In this document: positions 1 to 11,197 of the stretch, one piece after another | Numbering within the stretch: position 1 is the stretch's first letter | Layout of the letters: the number at the start of each line of letters is the position of its first letter | NCBI RefSeq assembly: GCF_963082655.1 | Contig: NC_081556.1 | Coordinates: 152,654,389 to 152,718,388 of the forward strand | Length of the DNA: 64,000 nucleotides | Origin: Stomoxys calcitrans | Taxonomy: Eukaryota > Arthropoda > Insecta > Diptera > Muscidae | Direction of reading: 5' to 3' | Made by a program: the position numbers and the translations under genes | The notes under the pieces: generated by a model | What the model saw: the letters and a program-made list of their open reading frames with translations, nothing else | The model's database searches: none | What the model was told of the DNA's origin: nothing

Positions 1-956
1 CCCCATATGTCCCAGATGCTTAGCTTAACTCTAATTTAAATTTGAATGACATTTTTTGAGAAGAAAGTGTAAGCCCGTTTTGGTTTACCAAAATATGCGG
101 AGGGTATTCACACAAGATCGAATTTTCCTAACACTTAAAATAGTTTTGATACGATGCCGAATCATGTGACAAATTCTTCACGGTATAAAATGTAAAAATT
201 ATGAGGTCTTTTAATTTAAATAATCCCTTGTTGCCCCTCCTCTAAGGTGGCTATTGTTTAAGGGGTCCAAATATTTGTTTTGGTCAAAGCCATATTTGCC
301 ATCACCATCGAAGATTAAAAACACACGCACTATCTGGCATTCACCACGAGCACCTACCATCCACTTTTAGGCTTCTTGTTCTAGTTGGAGGCCAGGTTTC
401 ATTGGCTATTAGAAGCATTAAAATTAGCACTCCAATGTATTGGCATTTGTTTATTTTTGATGGCATTAACATTTTGTTGATATTTTTTTCTAAACTATTT
501 TTACGACGACCAATTCGATGATCGTTGTTTTTAGGTTTTACAGAATTTTGTTACTGATTTTAACATTTCTAGGTGTCTTTGGGTGCGTTCGTATGGAAAT
601 TATGTGAAGAACTGAAATCGTTAAGAAATTTACATCAGAATTTTATGTCTTTCGCTAGAAATGGGTTACCAGTTAGAAATGGGTCAAAAGATTTTTTAAA
701 ATCTATGTCTATGAATGGTTGAAAATGAAAAAAAAAATCTTTTACAGCGGTTTCTTTCAAACAAAACAAACCGTTACATATTTAATCAATCGATGTTAAA
801 TTAGTTTTTTTTTTTGTGGGGTGGTTAAGCAACCAATGCGTATGAGCTTAACTCATTAAGCACACTGGTTTAGAGAAGTTGAGTTAAAATTAGACGATGA
901 AACTTGTAAATAGACATGCAAAAGCTTGTCTGTGTATATCGGGTGCTGTTGTAGCC
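1..956. other. unique AT-rich stretch, no gene seen
   Basis: AT-rich sequence with short A and T runs. I see no open frame with gene-like composition on either strand and none of the repeat families found elsewhere in the window. Confidence 0.6.
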
Positions 957-1005
957 ACCATCTAAAGATGAGGGTATATCAAATTTGTCATTCCATTTGT
1001 AATGG
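957..1005 (+). repeat. B-type element, hairpin-end fragment
   Basis: About 45 bp matches the TATACCC-end region of family B elements: a GAGGGTATA step, then a stretch like TTCGTCATTCTGTTTGTAA with substitutions. It stops where the next element starts with AACAAGTAAAAG, so it looks like the stump of an older copy into or beside which A1 was placed. Confidence 0.5.
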
Positions 1006-2057
1006 TAAACAAGTAAAAGCGTGTTAAGTTCGGCCGGGCCGAATTTTGTATACCCTCCACCATAGATCGAATTTTGCGAGTTTTTTTTCCGATATCATGA
1101 ATGTCAAAAAGACTAATATAAGTCACTGTGTCAAATTTCTGTGAAATCGGATTATAAATGCGCCTTTTATGGGGCCAAGACTTTAAATCGATCAATAGGG
1201 CAGCTATACCCAAATCTGAACCGATTTGGACCAAGTTGCAGAAAAATGCCGAAGAGCCTAACAAAACTAGCTGTCCCAAATTTTTGCGAAATCGGACAAT
1301 ACATGCGCCTTTTATGGCCCCAAAACCTTAAATCGAGAGATCAGTATATGTGGCAGCTATATCCAAATCAGGACCGATCTGTGCCATATTGCAGAAGTAT
1401 GTCAAGGGGCTTAACTTAATTCACTTTCCTACATTTTGGCGACATCGGACAATAAATGAGCCTTTTATAGGCCCAAAACCTTAACACAAGCGATCGGTCA
1501 ATAAGGCAGCTATATCCAAATATAAACCGATCAGGGCCAAATTGAACAAATATGTCTATGGGCCTAAAACAACTCACTGTCCCAAATTTCAGCAAAATCG
1601 GATAATAAACGTGGCTTTTATGGACCTATGACTCTAATTCGGAGGATCGGTCTATATGGCAGCTATATCCAAATCTGAACCGATCTGGGCCAAATTAACG
1701 AAGGATATCGGAGGGCCTACCAAAACTTACTTCCCAAATTTCAGCAAAATCGGATAATAAATGTGGCTTTTATGGGCCTACGACCCTAAATCGGAGGATC
1801 GGTCTATATGGCAGCTATATCCAAATCTGGACCGATTTGAGCCAAATTAACGAAGGATGTTGAAAGGCCTAACACAACTCACTGTCCCAAATTTCAGCAA
1901 AATTGAATAATAAATATGGCTTTAATGGGCCTAAGACCCTAAATCGGCCGATCGGTCTATATGGGGGCTATATCAAGATATAGTCCGATATAGCCCATCT
2001 TCGAACTTGACCTGCTTATGGACAAAAAATTTCTATTTCTTTTTTTAAAACTGCAGC
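1006..2057 (-). repeat. Family A tandem-array element (A1), 3' truncated
   Basis: It starts with ACAAGTAAAAGCGTG, a perfect odd-centred palindrome TTCGGCCGGGCCGAA, and TATACCCTCCACC. Monomers follow with the landmark CAGCTAT at 1201, 1354, 1507, 1660 and 1812, a spacing of 152-153 bp, and then a closing half-unit with GGGGGCTATATC. The expected microsatellite and hairpin end are missing: the element stops where an unrelated transposase fragment begins. Nothing here looks protein-coding, although the 153-bp period keeps frames open. Confidence 0.85.
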
Positions 2058-2388
2058 ATGATTTCAAGGTCCATCAGCTTAGTCAAATTTTGGCATACTT
2101 TTTCCAACATTTCGGCCGGTATCTCACGAATTAATGCTTCATGTTGTCTTACAATGGGTCAATTGAGGCGAACTTGTCTGTATAGACATAAGCTTTACCA
2201 TAGATCCACAAAAAATAGTCTAAAGGCGTTAAATAGCACGATCTTCTTCCTATCAGTGTAACCGTACTGTGGGGCACCGTCTGTTGAAACCACATGTCAT
2301 GTAAGTCAAGCTCTTGCATTTTGGGCTAAAATAAGTTGGATATCATCTCACGATAGCTCTCAACTTTCACAGTTTCATTACGTGTCTC
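2058..2388 (-). pseudogene. Tc1/mariner-type DDE transposase, C-terminal fragment
   Basis: Read on the minus strand, one frame gives RNETVKVESYREMISNLF, then KMQELDLHDMWFQQ, then CYLTPLDYFLW, with several in-frame stops. These are the blocks around the second catalytic aspartate and just past the third catalytic position of a Tc1/mariner-superfamily transposase. The second aspartate, expected right after FQQ, is replaced, so the fragment is dead. It starts with the residues at which the transposase piece inside the two fold-back elements (12202-12807 and 28181-28777) stops, so it probably comes from the same family. It is wedged between array element A1 and the 3' end of a LOA-like retrotransposon. 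Confidence 0.75.
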
Positions 2389-4795
2389 CACCTAAGTGCC
2401 GGTATCTGTTGGACGCGAAAGCAGGACAATGACATAGGAAATGCTCCAACGTCTCATCATTTTCCCCGCATGCCCTACACATGCTATAACTTGCCGCACC
2501 GATTTAACAAAAGTGAGCTCGTAATCCTTTGTATCCCCTTATGATACTAATAGCTATACTGACCTCCTTTTTGCTTCCATTCAGTAATAGCCTCGTCTTC
2601 TCACGATCTGGATACCCCCATAGGATTTTCGGCGTCCTACCGACCATTTCGCTGTTCCTCATTGTTGCATGCGCATTCGTTGCCTACTCCCTTAACTTGA
2701 AATGCGGCGACCTGAAAGGCTTTGGGTTAACCAAGTTTATTGACGGCAGTCCTCTGGCCTTCACCGCCAAATCGTCTGCCCTTTCATTTTCCCTTACACC
2801 GTTATGGCCTGGCACCCAAACGTTGTGGATTTGCCCATCCTCAGAGAAGGCGTTAATCTCCTTCTTACACTGCAAGACTGTTCGTGACCTTACCGTCCTG
2901 GTTGTTATTGCCCTTATGGCAATTTTAGTGTCGGTAAAGATATTCACACTCGACGTCCTCGCGTTAGCACCACACCCCTTTCCGCATTCAGTGATCGCCC
3001 GGATCTCTGTCTGCAGGACATTATGGTTAGGCAATGTAAAAAAGATCTGTCCCTGGGTTCTCAATGTAGACCCCCAGGCCCACTCTGTCCTCTAGCTTTG
3101 ATCCATCCGTGTAACATGATCTTCCAGATGGCAATACTAGGGTTCCGTCAATCCAAAACTGTGCTGATGGCAGCAGTGCCTCGCACCCGACTTCAAGATT
3201 CATCTTAGGTATCCGATCGGAAACCTCTTCACTTCCTTCCAGGTTTCCTATCGTCGCCTCGATTATACCGCGATCGTATGAGATGCTCCCATCCACAATC
3301 CATTCTCCCATCGCCGCAATGGCTGCCTCACACTTAATTTGTATATCATTGGGTCGGATATCTAGAATAGTCTCCAGTGCCCTAGTGGGCGTGGTCCTCA
3401 TCGCTCCGCCCATGTCAAGACAACATGTTCTCTGAACCTGTTGTATGGTCCTTATGTTGCACTTTTTCTCCATAGCAGTCCACCAAGCTACTAAGACATA
3501 AGTGAGTATTTGTCCAATCACGCTCCTGTGGAGCCAGTAGACTATCCTAGGATTCAGGCCCCATTTCAAGCCTACGGCCCGTCTACATAGTGGCCAACAT
3601 CTGTTAGCCTTCTCAGTACGCTCCTGAATCTGACACTTCCAAGCGTACTGAGAAGCTTCCTATCCAAGATCACACATTATCATTTGACCTTGTCAGATAC
3701 CGAAATCGTTTCGTTGAGGAAACGTGGTGCGTTAAATTGGCCCAGCTTCGTCTACCTCGTGAACAGGCATATTTCAGTCTTCTCTGGGTTAACATTGAGA
3801 CCTCTGGGTCTAGCCCAGTCATATGCCATATGCAAGATCCTTTTGCATAGCTCGTTCGGATTCTTACCACTTAGAAGTATTATAATATCGTCGGCCTAGC
3901 AGACGGGTTTAAATCCCTCCTTAGTCAGCATCCGTAATAGGTCATTTATGGTGGTCTCCCATAGGAGTGGCAATAAAATGACCCCCCCCCCCAGTTACAT
4001 GCCTTGTGCCATTTTTCTCTTTTATATTTATGTCATGGGAGACACAATTTATCCACCTGTTCCTTAGCATATGGTTTATCCAGTCTCTAAGAACCGGGTC
4101 CACCCGGTACTGTTCTAAGGATTGGATCAGCGCGTCGGTCCGCACATTGTTAAAAGCCCCCTCGATATCAATGCATACCGCCAGTGTGTACGTTTTGGCA
4201 TCGATGGATTCATCTATTTTATGAACAACCTCGTACAGGCCAGTCTCCACCGACCTTTTCTTGACACAGACATGCTGTTTGTATTTGAGCAGTTCGCAGG
4301 ATGTCATACTCTTTATCATGGTGTCCACATAACGTTCCATGGTTTTGAGTAGAAAGGAGCCTTACATCCTTATGGGTCTGTAGGCCTTAGGTGTCGCATA
4401 ACTTGCCTTGCCGGGCTTGGGTATAAACACCACCCTTACCTCCTGCCAGGCTTTCGGAGTATATGAAAGTCCTATGCACGCTGTGAAAATTTTGGCCAGA
4501 CGAGGCGCCAGATAGTTTGCCTGTTTCTATAGTAACGTCGGAAATATTCCATCAGGTCCGGGTGCCTTACATGGTTTGAAGCTCCTCAAGGATTCCTTCA
4601 CCATAAATTCCGTTACTATAAACCTTTGATCAACGTCATTATTCCAAGAGTCCGGTGTCTGCGTGAATCCCTTCGTATCCCGTGGAAAATGGGTTTACAT
4701 TAAAAGCCTCAACATGTCCTCCGTTGTCTCTGCTCTCACTCCCATGTCGTCTACTAAAGTTTCAGTTTGGTCATGGGTTTTTGAGAGAAACTTTT
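2389..4795 (-). pseudogene. LOA/R1/I-group non-LTR retrotransposon ORF2: RT, RNase H, zinc knuckle
   Basis: Minus-strand reading passes in order through FKPCKAPGPDGIFP (about 4533-4610, RT fingers), IPKPGK..YATPKAYRPI (about 4370-4430), CIDIEGAFNNV (about 4146-4175, first RT aspartate), an ADD box (3887-3895), WGLNPRIVYWLHRSVIGQIL (about 3500-3569), an RNase H start CYTDGSKLEDRVGLG (about 3060-3110), RNase H GHNGVRENERADDLA (about 2765-2825) and a knuckle CRACGENDETLEHFLCHC (about 2425-2480). RNase H rules out plain jockey elements and points to the LOA/R1/I group; DIEGAFNNV favours LOA. Frames shift near 3040 and near the C-run at 3980-3990, and a stop replaces the residue before ADD, so the copy is dead. 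The endonuclease end is absent. Confidence 0.85.
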
Positions 4796-6139
4796 TACAC
4801 CCTCCACCATAAGATGGGGGGTATACTAATTTCGTCATTCTGATTGTAACTACTCGAAATATTCGTCTTAGACCCCATAAAGTATATATATTCTTGATAG
4901 TCGTGAAATTTTATGTCGATCTAGCCATGTCCGTCCGTCTGTCCGTCCGTCCGTCCGTCTGTCTGTCGAAAGCACGCTAACTTCCGAAGTAGTAAAGCTA
5001 GCCGCTTGAAATTTTGCGCAAATACTTCTTATTAGTGTAGGTCGGTTGGTATTGTAAATGGGCCATATCGGTCCATGTTTTGATATAGCTGCCATATAAA
5101 CCGATCTTGGGTCTTGACTTCTTGAGCCTCTAGAGTGCGCAATTCTTATCCGATTGGAATGAAATTTTGCACGACGTGTTTCGTTTATATATCCAACAAC
5201 TGTGCCAAGTATGGTTCAAATCGGTCCATATCCTGATATAGCTGCCATATAAACCGATTTTGGGTCTTGAGTTCTTGAGGCTCTAGAGTGCGCAATTCTT
5301 ATCCGATTGGAATGAAATTTTGCACCACGTGTTTTGTTATGATATCTAACAACTGTGAGATGCATGGTTCAAATTGGTCCATAACCTTATATAGCTGTCA
5401 TATAAACCGATCTTGGGTCTTGACTTCTTGAGCCTCTAAAGGGGCGCAATTCTTATCCAATTTGAATGAATTTTGGCACTTAGTATTTTGTTATGATATC
5501 CAACAACTGTGCCAAATATGGTTCAAATCGGTTCATAACCTGATATAACTGTCATATAAACCGATCTGGGGTCATGACTTCTTGAGCCTCTAGAGTGCGG
5601 AATTCTTATCCGATTGGAATGAAATTTGCACGACATGTTTCGTTATTATATCCAACAACTGTGCTAAGTATGGTTCAAATGGGTCCATAACCTGATATAG
5701 CTGCCATATAAACCGATCTGGGATCTTGACTTCTTGAGCCTTTAGAGGTCGCAATTATTATCCGATTTGCCTGAAATTTTGTACGACGGATTCTCTCATG
5801 ACCAATAACATACGTGTTTATTATGGTCTCAATCGGTCTATAGCCCGATACAGCTCCCATATAAATCGATTTCTCTATTTTACTTCTTGAGCCCACAAAG
5901 AGCGCAATTCTTATTCGAATTGGCTGACATTTTACACAGGCCTCCAACATAAATGTAATTTAATTGTGGTACAAACCGGACCATATCTTAATATCGCTCT
6001 AATGGCAGAGCAAATCTTTTCTTATATCCTTTTTTTTTGCCTAAGAAGAGATGCCGGGAAAAGAACTCGACAAATGCGATCAATGGTGGAGGGTATATAA
6101 GATTCGGCCCGGCCGAACTTAGCACGCTTTTACTTGTTT
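4796..6139 (+). repeat. Family B tandem-array element (B1), near complete
   Basis: Both ends are present: TACACCCTCCACC at the left, and GGTGGAGGGTATA followed by TTCGGCCCGGCCGAAC and TTACTTGTTT at the right. The landmark GCCATAT (or GTCATAT/CCCATAT) recurs at 5091, 5244, 5397, 5551, 5703 and 5856, so the monomer is 152-154 bp. A CCGT/CTGT microsatellite sits at 4928-4968 between the left end and the array. Typical B wording is GAGCCTCTAGAG and CCAACAACTGTGC. Confidence 0.88.
4928..4968. repeat. (CCGT/CTGT)n microsatellite
   Basis: Interrupted tetranucleotide run at the fixed position between hairpin end and array in B1. Confidence 0.85.
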
Positions 6140-6323
6140 ATCTTGGCGGCGTCATTAACGCTTATACAGTTAAAAGTTTTAAAATGCTCACATTTAAACT
6201 CGTATCTAACCCACTGTTCGGTTTGTCATGATGCCGTTTTGTTTTCAAGATGTCATGTAAGCCCAGCGCTATTCACTGACATGTGTATGCTTCTGGCGGA
6301 GACTGTGTATCGTTGTGTGATTG

Positions 6324-6340
6324 CGTGTGTGTGTGTGTGT
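6324..6340. repeat. (TG)n microsatellite
   Basis: Uninterrupted TG dinucleotides; further short TG runs occur near 6450. Confidence 0.9.
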
Positions 6341-6879
6341 CTCGGCTGAATGCCCTCTATGTCTCATTCATAAAACGGCAAAAGACCAAAAGAAGTCGTC
6401 AACGGTTTTGTTAAACGTTTTAACGCCAAGATCTCAATTGATGCCCGTGTGTGTGTGTGCACGTGTGCTCGCTTGCCCTAGTGTTGAGTGAGTGCGTCTC
6501 ACCATGGTACCATGGTGCGTAGGAAAAAAAAAACTTTCTTGTTACCATCTGTCGGGGTCTGCTAGCCGGCTTTTTATGGTTGTGTCTTGTTTTTAATAAG
6601 ACATAGGAATCATTTGCATAATTCTAACAGTTTATAGAGATTTGTGCGAGTATAGGAGGCAGAATTTTAGTTTCTTGTTTTTCTGAATGCTTTTGTAGGT
6701 TTATTCTTTAGGCCTTTTATACCATCGTATGCAAACAACTAGTCGGTGGCAAAGACAGACAGACGGACAGTATAGAGAAGAATGAAATGTCACATGAATA
6801 AATTAATAATACTACAGATATTCTTGTATCATTTTTATAGCCTACAAGACTACAGATAATAGGGTGTAGTTTAACTCAA

Positions 6880-7035
6880 GTGATTTGTTTGCGGCACTCA
6901 TGGTGAGGTTAATCCCTTAGACACATGCTTGTTCTATACGATGCGGCATGGGAGGAGAATCGAACACTCGTCTCCTGTACTGGCAATTCAAGTTCGGTTC
7001 CAACTCAGCTGCCGACAACCATTTCGACAAATTTT
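6880..7035 (-). mobile_element. decayed tRNA-related SINE, Ser/Leu-like type
   Basis: On the minus strand GGCAGCTGAGTTGG resembles an A box, and about 45 bp later GAGTGTTCGATTCTCC resembles a B box. Between them GAATTGCCAGTACAGG parallels GGATTACCAGTGCAGG of the clean SINE at 31286. Similarity is patchy and no target duplication was found, so the call is tentative. Confidence 0.4.
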
Positions 7036-7856
7036 GGAGCATATTCATAGTTGGGCCTATAGCCCACTTTATACCATTAGATATAGGGTTTCATGTGATC
7101 GACCTTGTTCGACTTTTGGCTCCGCTTTCTTGTTTTTTTCCATTCTTTGTTTTTTGTTCCATTCCATGTCTTTTCACTTTTAGGTCAGCTTTTTCTGGCC
7201 GCCCAAAGTCGATGTCAAAGCTTTAGGCTTAGACAAGAAGAGGTCATCACACATCCATCGGCAAAGAGTGATGACGTGATCTGCATTATGGAATATTTAT
7301 GAAATGTTGTGGCACTTTGGCCTCAAATGATGGTACCAATAAATAATAAAATAACACATACTTGTTCATATTACCAGCACCTAATAAATTTATAGAATTT
7401 TTCTATAAATAATTTTCTCATTGAGTGACAAAGTACATGTGAGTGTCAAAGTGTGTGTTAAATGCTTAGCATTATTAAGAAAGGTCAAGGTTTCATAAAT
7501 ATTTGTAGGTCAAATATCTTATTTCACCAACTATTTTGCAAAACTATGATTTTTTTGTCTAGCGAAGAAATCTATGTAAATTTGTTGTTTTTAAATAGTT
7601 TTTTGCGTCGTTAGTTTTAAAATATAGCCGTTATGATTTGAGACTGCGTAAAAAGGAAAGAGCTAACGATTCGCCTCCAGCTATTTGCATTAAATTAACC
7701 AATTGGCGCCAAATAGGTAGAAAAATACTCAAGATAGAGCTGCCTAATGTTAGTTTGATTTAGATGGGAGGTATGCCAAAGCAATTTCCTTAGGCTTAAC
7801 CTGAACAAAATTTTGATTGCCATATTGTGTCACGTCTAAGGGAAAAATAGGCTAAA

Positions 7857-9413
7857 ACAAGTAAAGGGCGTTAAGTTCGGCCTGGCCGAACTTTCGTGTA
7901 TATATGTAAACCACCTTTCGTCAAAATCCTGTGAAAAATGCATGACTTATGCGCTTTTTATGGGCCCAAAACCTTAAATCGAGAGATCGGTCTATATGGC
8001 AGCTATATCCAAATCTGGACCGATCTGGGCTAAATTGAAGAAGGATGTTGAAGAACCTAACACAATTCACTGTCCCAAATTTAAGCAAAATCGGACAATA
8101 AATGTGCCCTTTATGGGCCCAAACCTTAAATCGAGAGATCGGTCTATATGGCAGCTATATGCAGATCATGATCGATCTAGGCCAAATTGCAGAAGTATAT
8201 TGAGGGGCTTAACTTAACTCGATCTGCCAAATTTCGGCGACATCGGACAATAAATTTGCCTTTATGGGCCCAAAACCATAAATCGAGAGATCGGTCTATA
8301 TGGCAGCTATATACAAATCTGAACCGATTTGAGCCAAATTAAAGAATGTTGAAGGGCCCAACACAACTCACTGTACCAAATCGAACAATAAATGCGCCCT
8401 TTATGACCCCAAAACAAATAATCGAGAGATCGGTCTGTGTGGCAGCTATATCCAAATCTGAACCGATCTGAGCAAAATTGCAGAAAGATGTCGATGGGAC
8501 TAAGGCAGCTCAGTGTCCCAAATTTCAGCAAAATCGGATAATAAATGTGGCTTTTATGGGCCTAAGACCCTAAATCGGAGGATCAATCTATATGGCAGCT
8601 ATATAAATATCTGGACCGATCTGGGCCAAATTGACGAAGGAAGTCGAAGGGCCTAACACTGTTTAAATTTCATCAAAATCGGATAATAAATGTGGCTTTT
8701 ATGGGCCTAAGACCCTACATCGAAAGATTGGTATATATAGCAGATATATTCAAATCTGAACCGATCTGGGCCAAATGAATGAAGGTAGTCGAAGGACCTA
8801 ACACAACCCACAAATTTCAGCAAAATCGGATAATAAATGTGGCTTTTATGGGCCTAAGCCCCTTAATCGGAGGATCGGTATATATGGCATCTATATTCAA
8901 ATCTAGACCGATCTGGGCCAAACTGACGAGAAATGTCGAAGGGCCTAACACAACTCACTGTCCCAAATTTTAGCAAAATCGTATAATAAATCTGCCTTTT
9001 ATGGGCCCAAGACCCTAAATCGGAGGATCGGTCTATATGGCAGCTATATCCAAATCTGAACCGATTTGGGCAAAATTGACGAAGGATGTCGAAGGACCTT
9101 ACACAACTCTTTGTCCGAAATTTCAGCAAAATGGGATAATAAAGGTGGCTTTTATGGGTTTAAGACCCTAAATCGGAGGATCGGTCTATATTAGTCCCCA
9201 TATATATATAGCAAGATATAGTGCGATATAGCCCATCTTAGAACTTAACCTGCTTATGGACAAAAAACGAATCTGTGCAACGTTTCAGCTCAATATCTCC
9301 ATTTTTGAAGACTGTAGCGTGATTTCAACAGACAGACGGACAGATGGACGGACATGTCTAGATCGTCTTAGATTTTTACGCTGATCAAGAATATATAAAC
9401 TTCATAGGGTCGG
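7857..9413 (-). repeat. Family A element (A2), main part, split by a SINE pair
   Basis: It begins ACAAGTAAAGGGCG with the palindrome TTCGGCCTGGCCGAA. Monomer landmarks lie at 8000, 8152, 8304, 8443, 8596, 8741, 8888 and 9041; most intervals are 152-153 bp and shorter ones carry deletions. After the array come the spacer with ACAGACGGACAG and CTGATCAAGAATATATA, and then ATAGGGTCGG at 9404-9413, where two SINEs interrupt it. The hairpin end resumes at 10084. Confidence 0.88.
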
Positions 9414-9770
9414 AGGCCACCGTAGCGCAGAGGTTATCATGTCGGCCTTGACGCTGAACGCCCGGGTTCGAATCCTGGCGAGACCATCAGAAAAAATTTT
9501 CAATTTTGGTTTTCCCCTCCTAATGCTGGCAACATTTGTGAGGTACTATGCCATGTAAAACTTCTCTCGAAAGAGGTGTCGCACTGCGGCACTCCGTCCA
9601 GACTCGGCTATAAAAAGGAGGCCCCTAATCGTTGAGCTTAAACTTGAATCGGACTGCACTCATTGATATGTGAGAAATTTGCTCCTGTTTGTTCCCTGTT
9701 TATGGGCAAAATTTGCATTTTTTTACATGATGTTTGGCAACCCTAGAGGTAGAGACAGGATTAGGACGGA
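9414..9770 (+). mobile_element. tRNA-derived SINE, family S (copy S1)
   Basis: The RNA polymerase III promoter boxes are visible: A-box-like TAGCGCAGAGG and B box GGTTCGAATCC, then a body with GAGGTGTCGCACTGCGGCAC, ACTTGAATCGGACTGCACTC and the 3' segment GGGCAAAATTTGCATTT. About 35 bp of other sequence follows the 3' segment before the next copy. The left flank carries the direct repeat ATAGGGTCGG. Confidence 0.88.
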
Positions 9771-10083
9771 GGCCACCGTAGCGCAGAGGTTTGTATGTCC
9801 GCCTATGACGCTGTACGCCTGGGTTCGAATCCTGGCGAGACCATCAGAAAACATTTTCAGCGGTGGTTTTCCCCTCCTAATGCCGGCAACATTTGTGAGG
9901 TACTATGCCATGTAAAACTTCTCTCGAAAGAGGTGTCGCACTGCGGCACGCCGTCCAGATTCGGCTATAAAAAGGAGGTCACTTATCATTAAGCTTAAAA
10001 CTTGAATCGGACTGCACTCATTAATATATGAGAAGTTTGCCCCTATTCCTTAGTGGAATGTTCATGGGCAAAATTTGCATTTT
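9771..10083 (+). mobile_element. tRNA-derived SINE, family S (copy S2)
   Basis: Same structure and orientation as the copy just upstream, with one base lost in the D-arm-like region (AGAGGTTTGTATG) and an intact B box. It ends in GGGCAAAATTTGCATTTT, directly followed at 10084-10093 by ATAGGGTCGG, the same 10 bp that precede the first copy. The pair therefore looks like one insertion event or a SINE placed into a SINE. Confidence 0.88.
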
Positions 10084-10166
10084 ATAGGGTCGGAAATAGA
10101 TATTTCGATGTATTGCAAGCGGAATGACAAAATTAATATACCCCCATTCTTCGGTGGTAGGTATAA
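10084..10166 (-). repeat. Family A element (A2), hairpin end
   Basis: This continues A2 after the SINE pair: ATAGGGTCGGAAATAGATA, GCGGAATGACAAAATTAATA, then TATACCCCCATTCTTCGGTGG closing with a GTATA. It pairs as the TATACCC terminal hairpin. Confidence 0.85.
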
Positions 10167-10886
10167 TAAAAATTTGGTATGCAAATTTCGGATGGGATAC
10201 CTAGGAATGCCACCCCACCTCCTATACCTTCCAATACCAATTAAGACAATACGGGACCCAAATGAAAGGTATTTAGGATAAGAAAACGTATCTGATATCC
10301 AATTGTCGGACCAAGTGTTATGGGGACCACCCCAACCCCCAAAATACCCATAAAACGGATATATTTACCGACCATGGCAATATGAGACTCAAATGAAAGG
10401 TATTTGCGAGTAGAATAAGAATCTGATATCCAATGTGGGACCAAGTTTCTGGAGGTCCACCCCTTCCTCAAAACACCCCCCAAACAGTACTTATTTAATG
10501 ACCATGGCAGTATGGGGCTTAAAGAAATAATATTTGAGAGTAGGGCACGATGCTGATATATTTTCCGGGGTTAAGTGTTTGGGGGACCACGCCAAATCAA
10601 TGTGGGGCTCAAATTAAAGGTATTGGGAAGAAGAGTAAGAAATTGGAACCCAATTTCCGGACCAATTTTCTGGGGGTTATCCCTTTCCCAAAAACACCCT
10701 CCAAGTGTTTGCAAAAACCTCATCACCTCAACCCCGAAAACACCCCTAAATCGAACATCATGAGAATATCGGGCTCAAATAAAGTCTTTTGAGAATGGAG
10801 TACATCTAACATCCAAACTTAAATGACCCTAAACCCTCCAAGAGAATTCGTAGACCAATAATGATCATATGGGATTCTGATACTAC
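10167..10886 (-). repeat. Family D tandem array (D1)
   Basis: Monomers carry the phrase CCATGGCAATATGAG..CAAATGAAAGGTATTT, at about 10261, 10392 and 10522, a spacing of 130-131 bp. C-rich runs (CCACCCCAACCCCC) recur once per unit. The block abuts the hairpin end of A2 on one side and a SINE on the other. Confidence 0.75.
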
Positions 10887-11197
10887 TACTAAATTTCCCA
10901 TGAACATATAAATTAGGAAAAGGGGATACTTCTCTCATATCAATAAGTGCAGTCCGATTAAAGTTTAAGCTCAATGATAAGGGGCCTCCTTTTTTATGCC
11001 GAGTCCGAATGGAGTGTCGCATAGCGACACCATTTGGTAGAGAAGTTTAACATGGCAGGATACCTCACAAATGTAGTCAGCATTTGTAAGAGTACAACTA
11101 GCGCTGATCATTTTTTATGATATTTACGCCGGGATTTGAGCCCAGGCGTTCGGCGTTATAGGCGGACATGCTAACCTCTGCGCCACGGTGGTCTCCA
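10887..11197 (-). mobile_element. tRNA-derived SINE, family S (copy S3)
   Basis: Full-length but diverged copy in reverse. The B box reads GATTTGAGCCC on this strand, and the A-box side (CTAACCTCTGCGCCAC) is well preserved at 11170-11187. The 3' tail end is at the low-coordinate side. Confidence 0.85.

Larger units (their letters stand above)
6140..7856. other. unique island
   Basis: Non-array DNA with a TG run at 6324-6340, an 18-bp perfect palindrome at 6500-6517 and a possible decayed SINE at about 6880-7035. A 92-codon frame at 6948-7226 overlaps the SINE-like segment and lacks any domain I know. I see no gene. Confidence 0.55.

Noticed and set aside
2529..3095. 188-codon plus-strand open frame
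   Set aside because: It is the antisense shadow of the RNase H and zinc-knuckle region of the retrotransposon on the minus strand.
6948..7226. 92-codon plus-strand frame in a unique island
   Set aside because: It overlaps a SINE-like segment antisense and ends in T-rich hydrophobic translation; not convincing.
9420..9490. tRNA gene
   Set aside because: Polymerase III boxes are present, but the sequence continues into a SINE body shared by a dozen copies and does not fold into a full acceptor stem.
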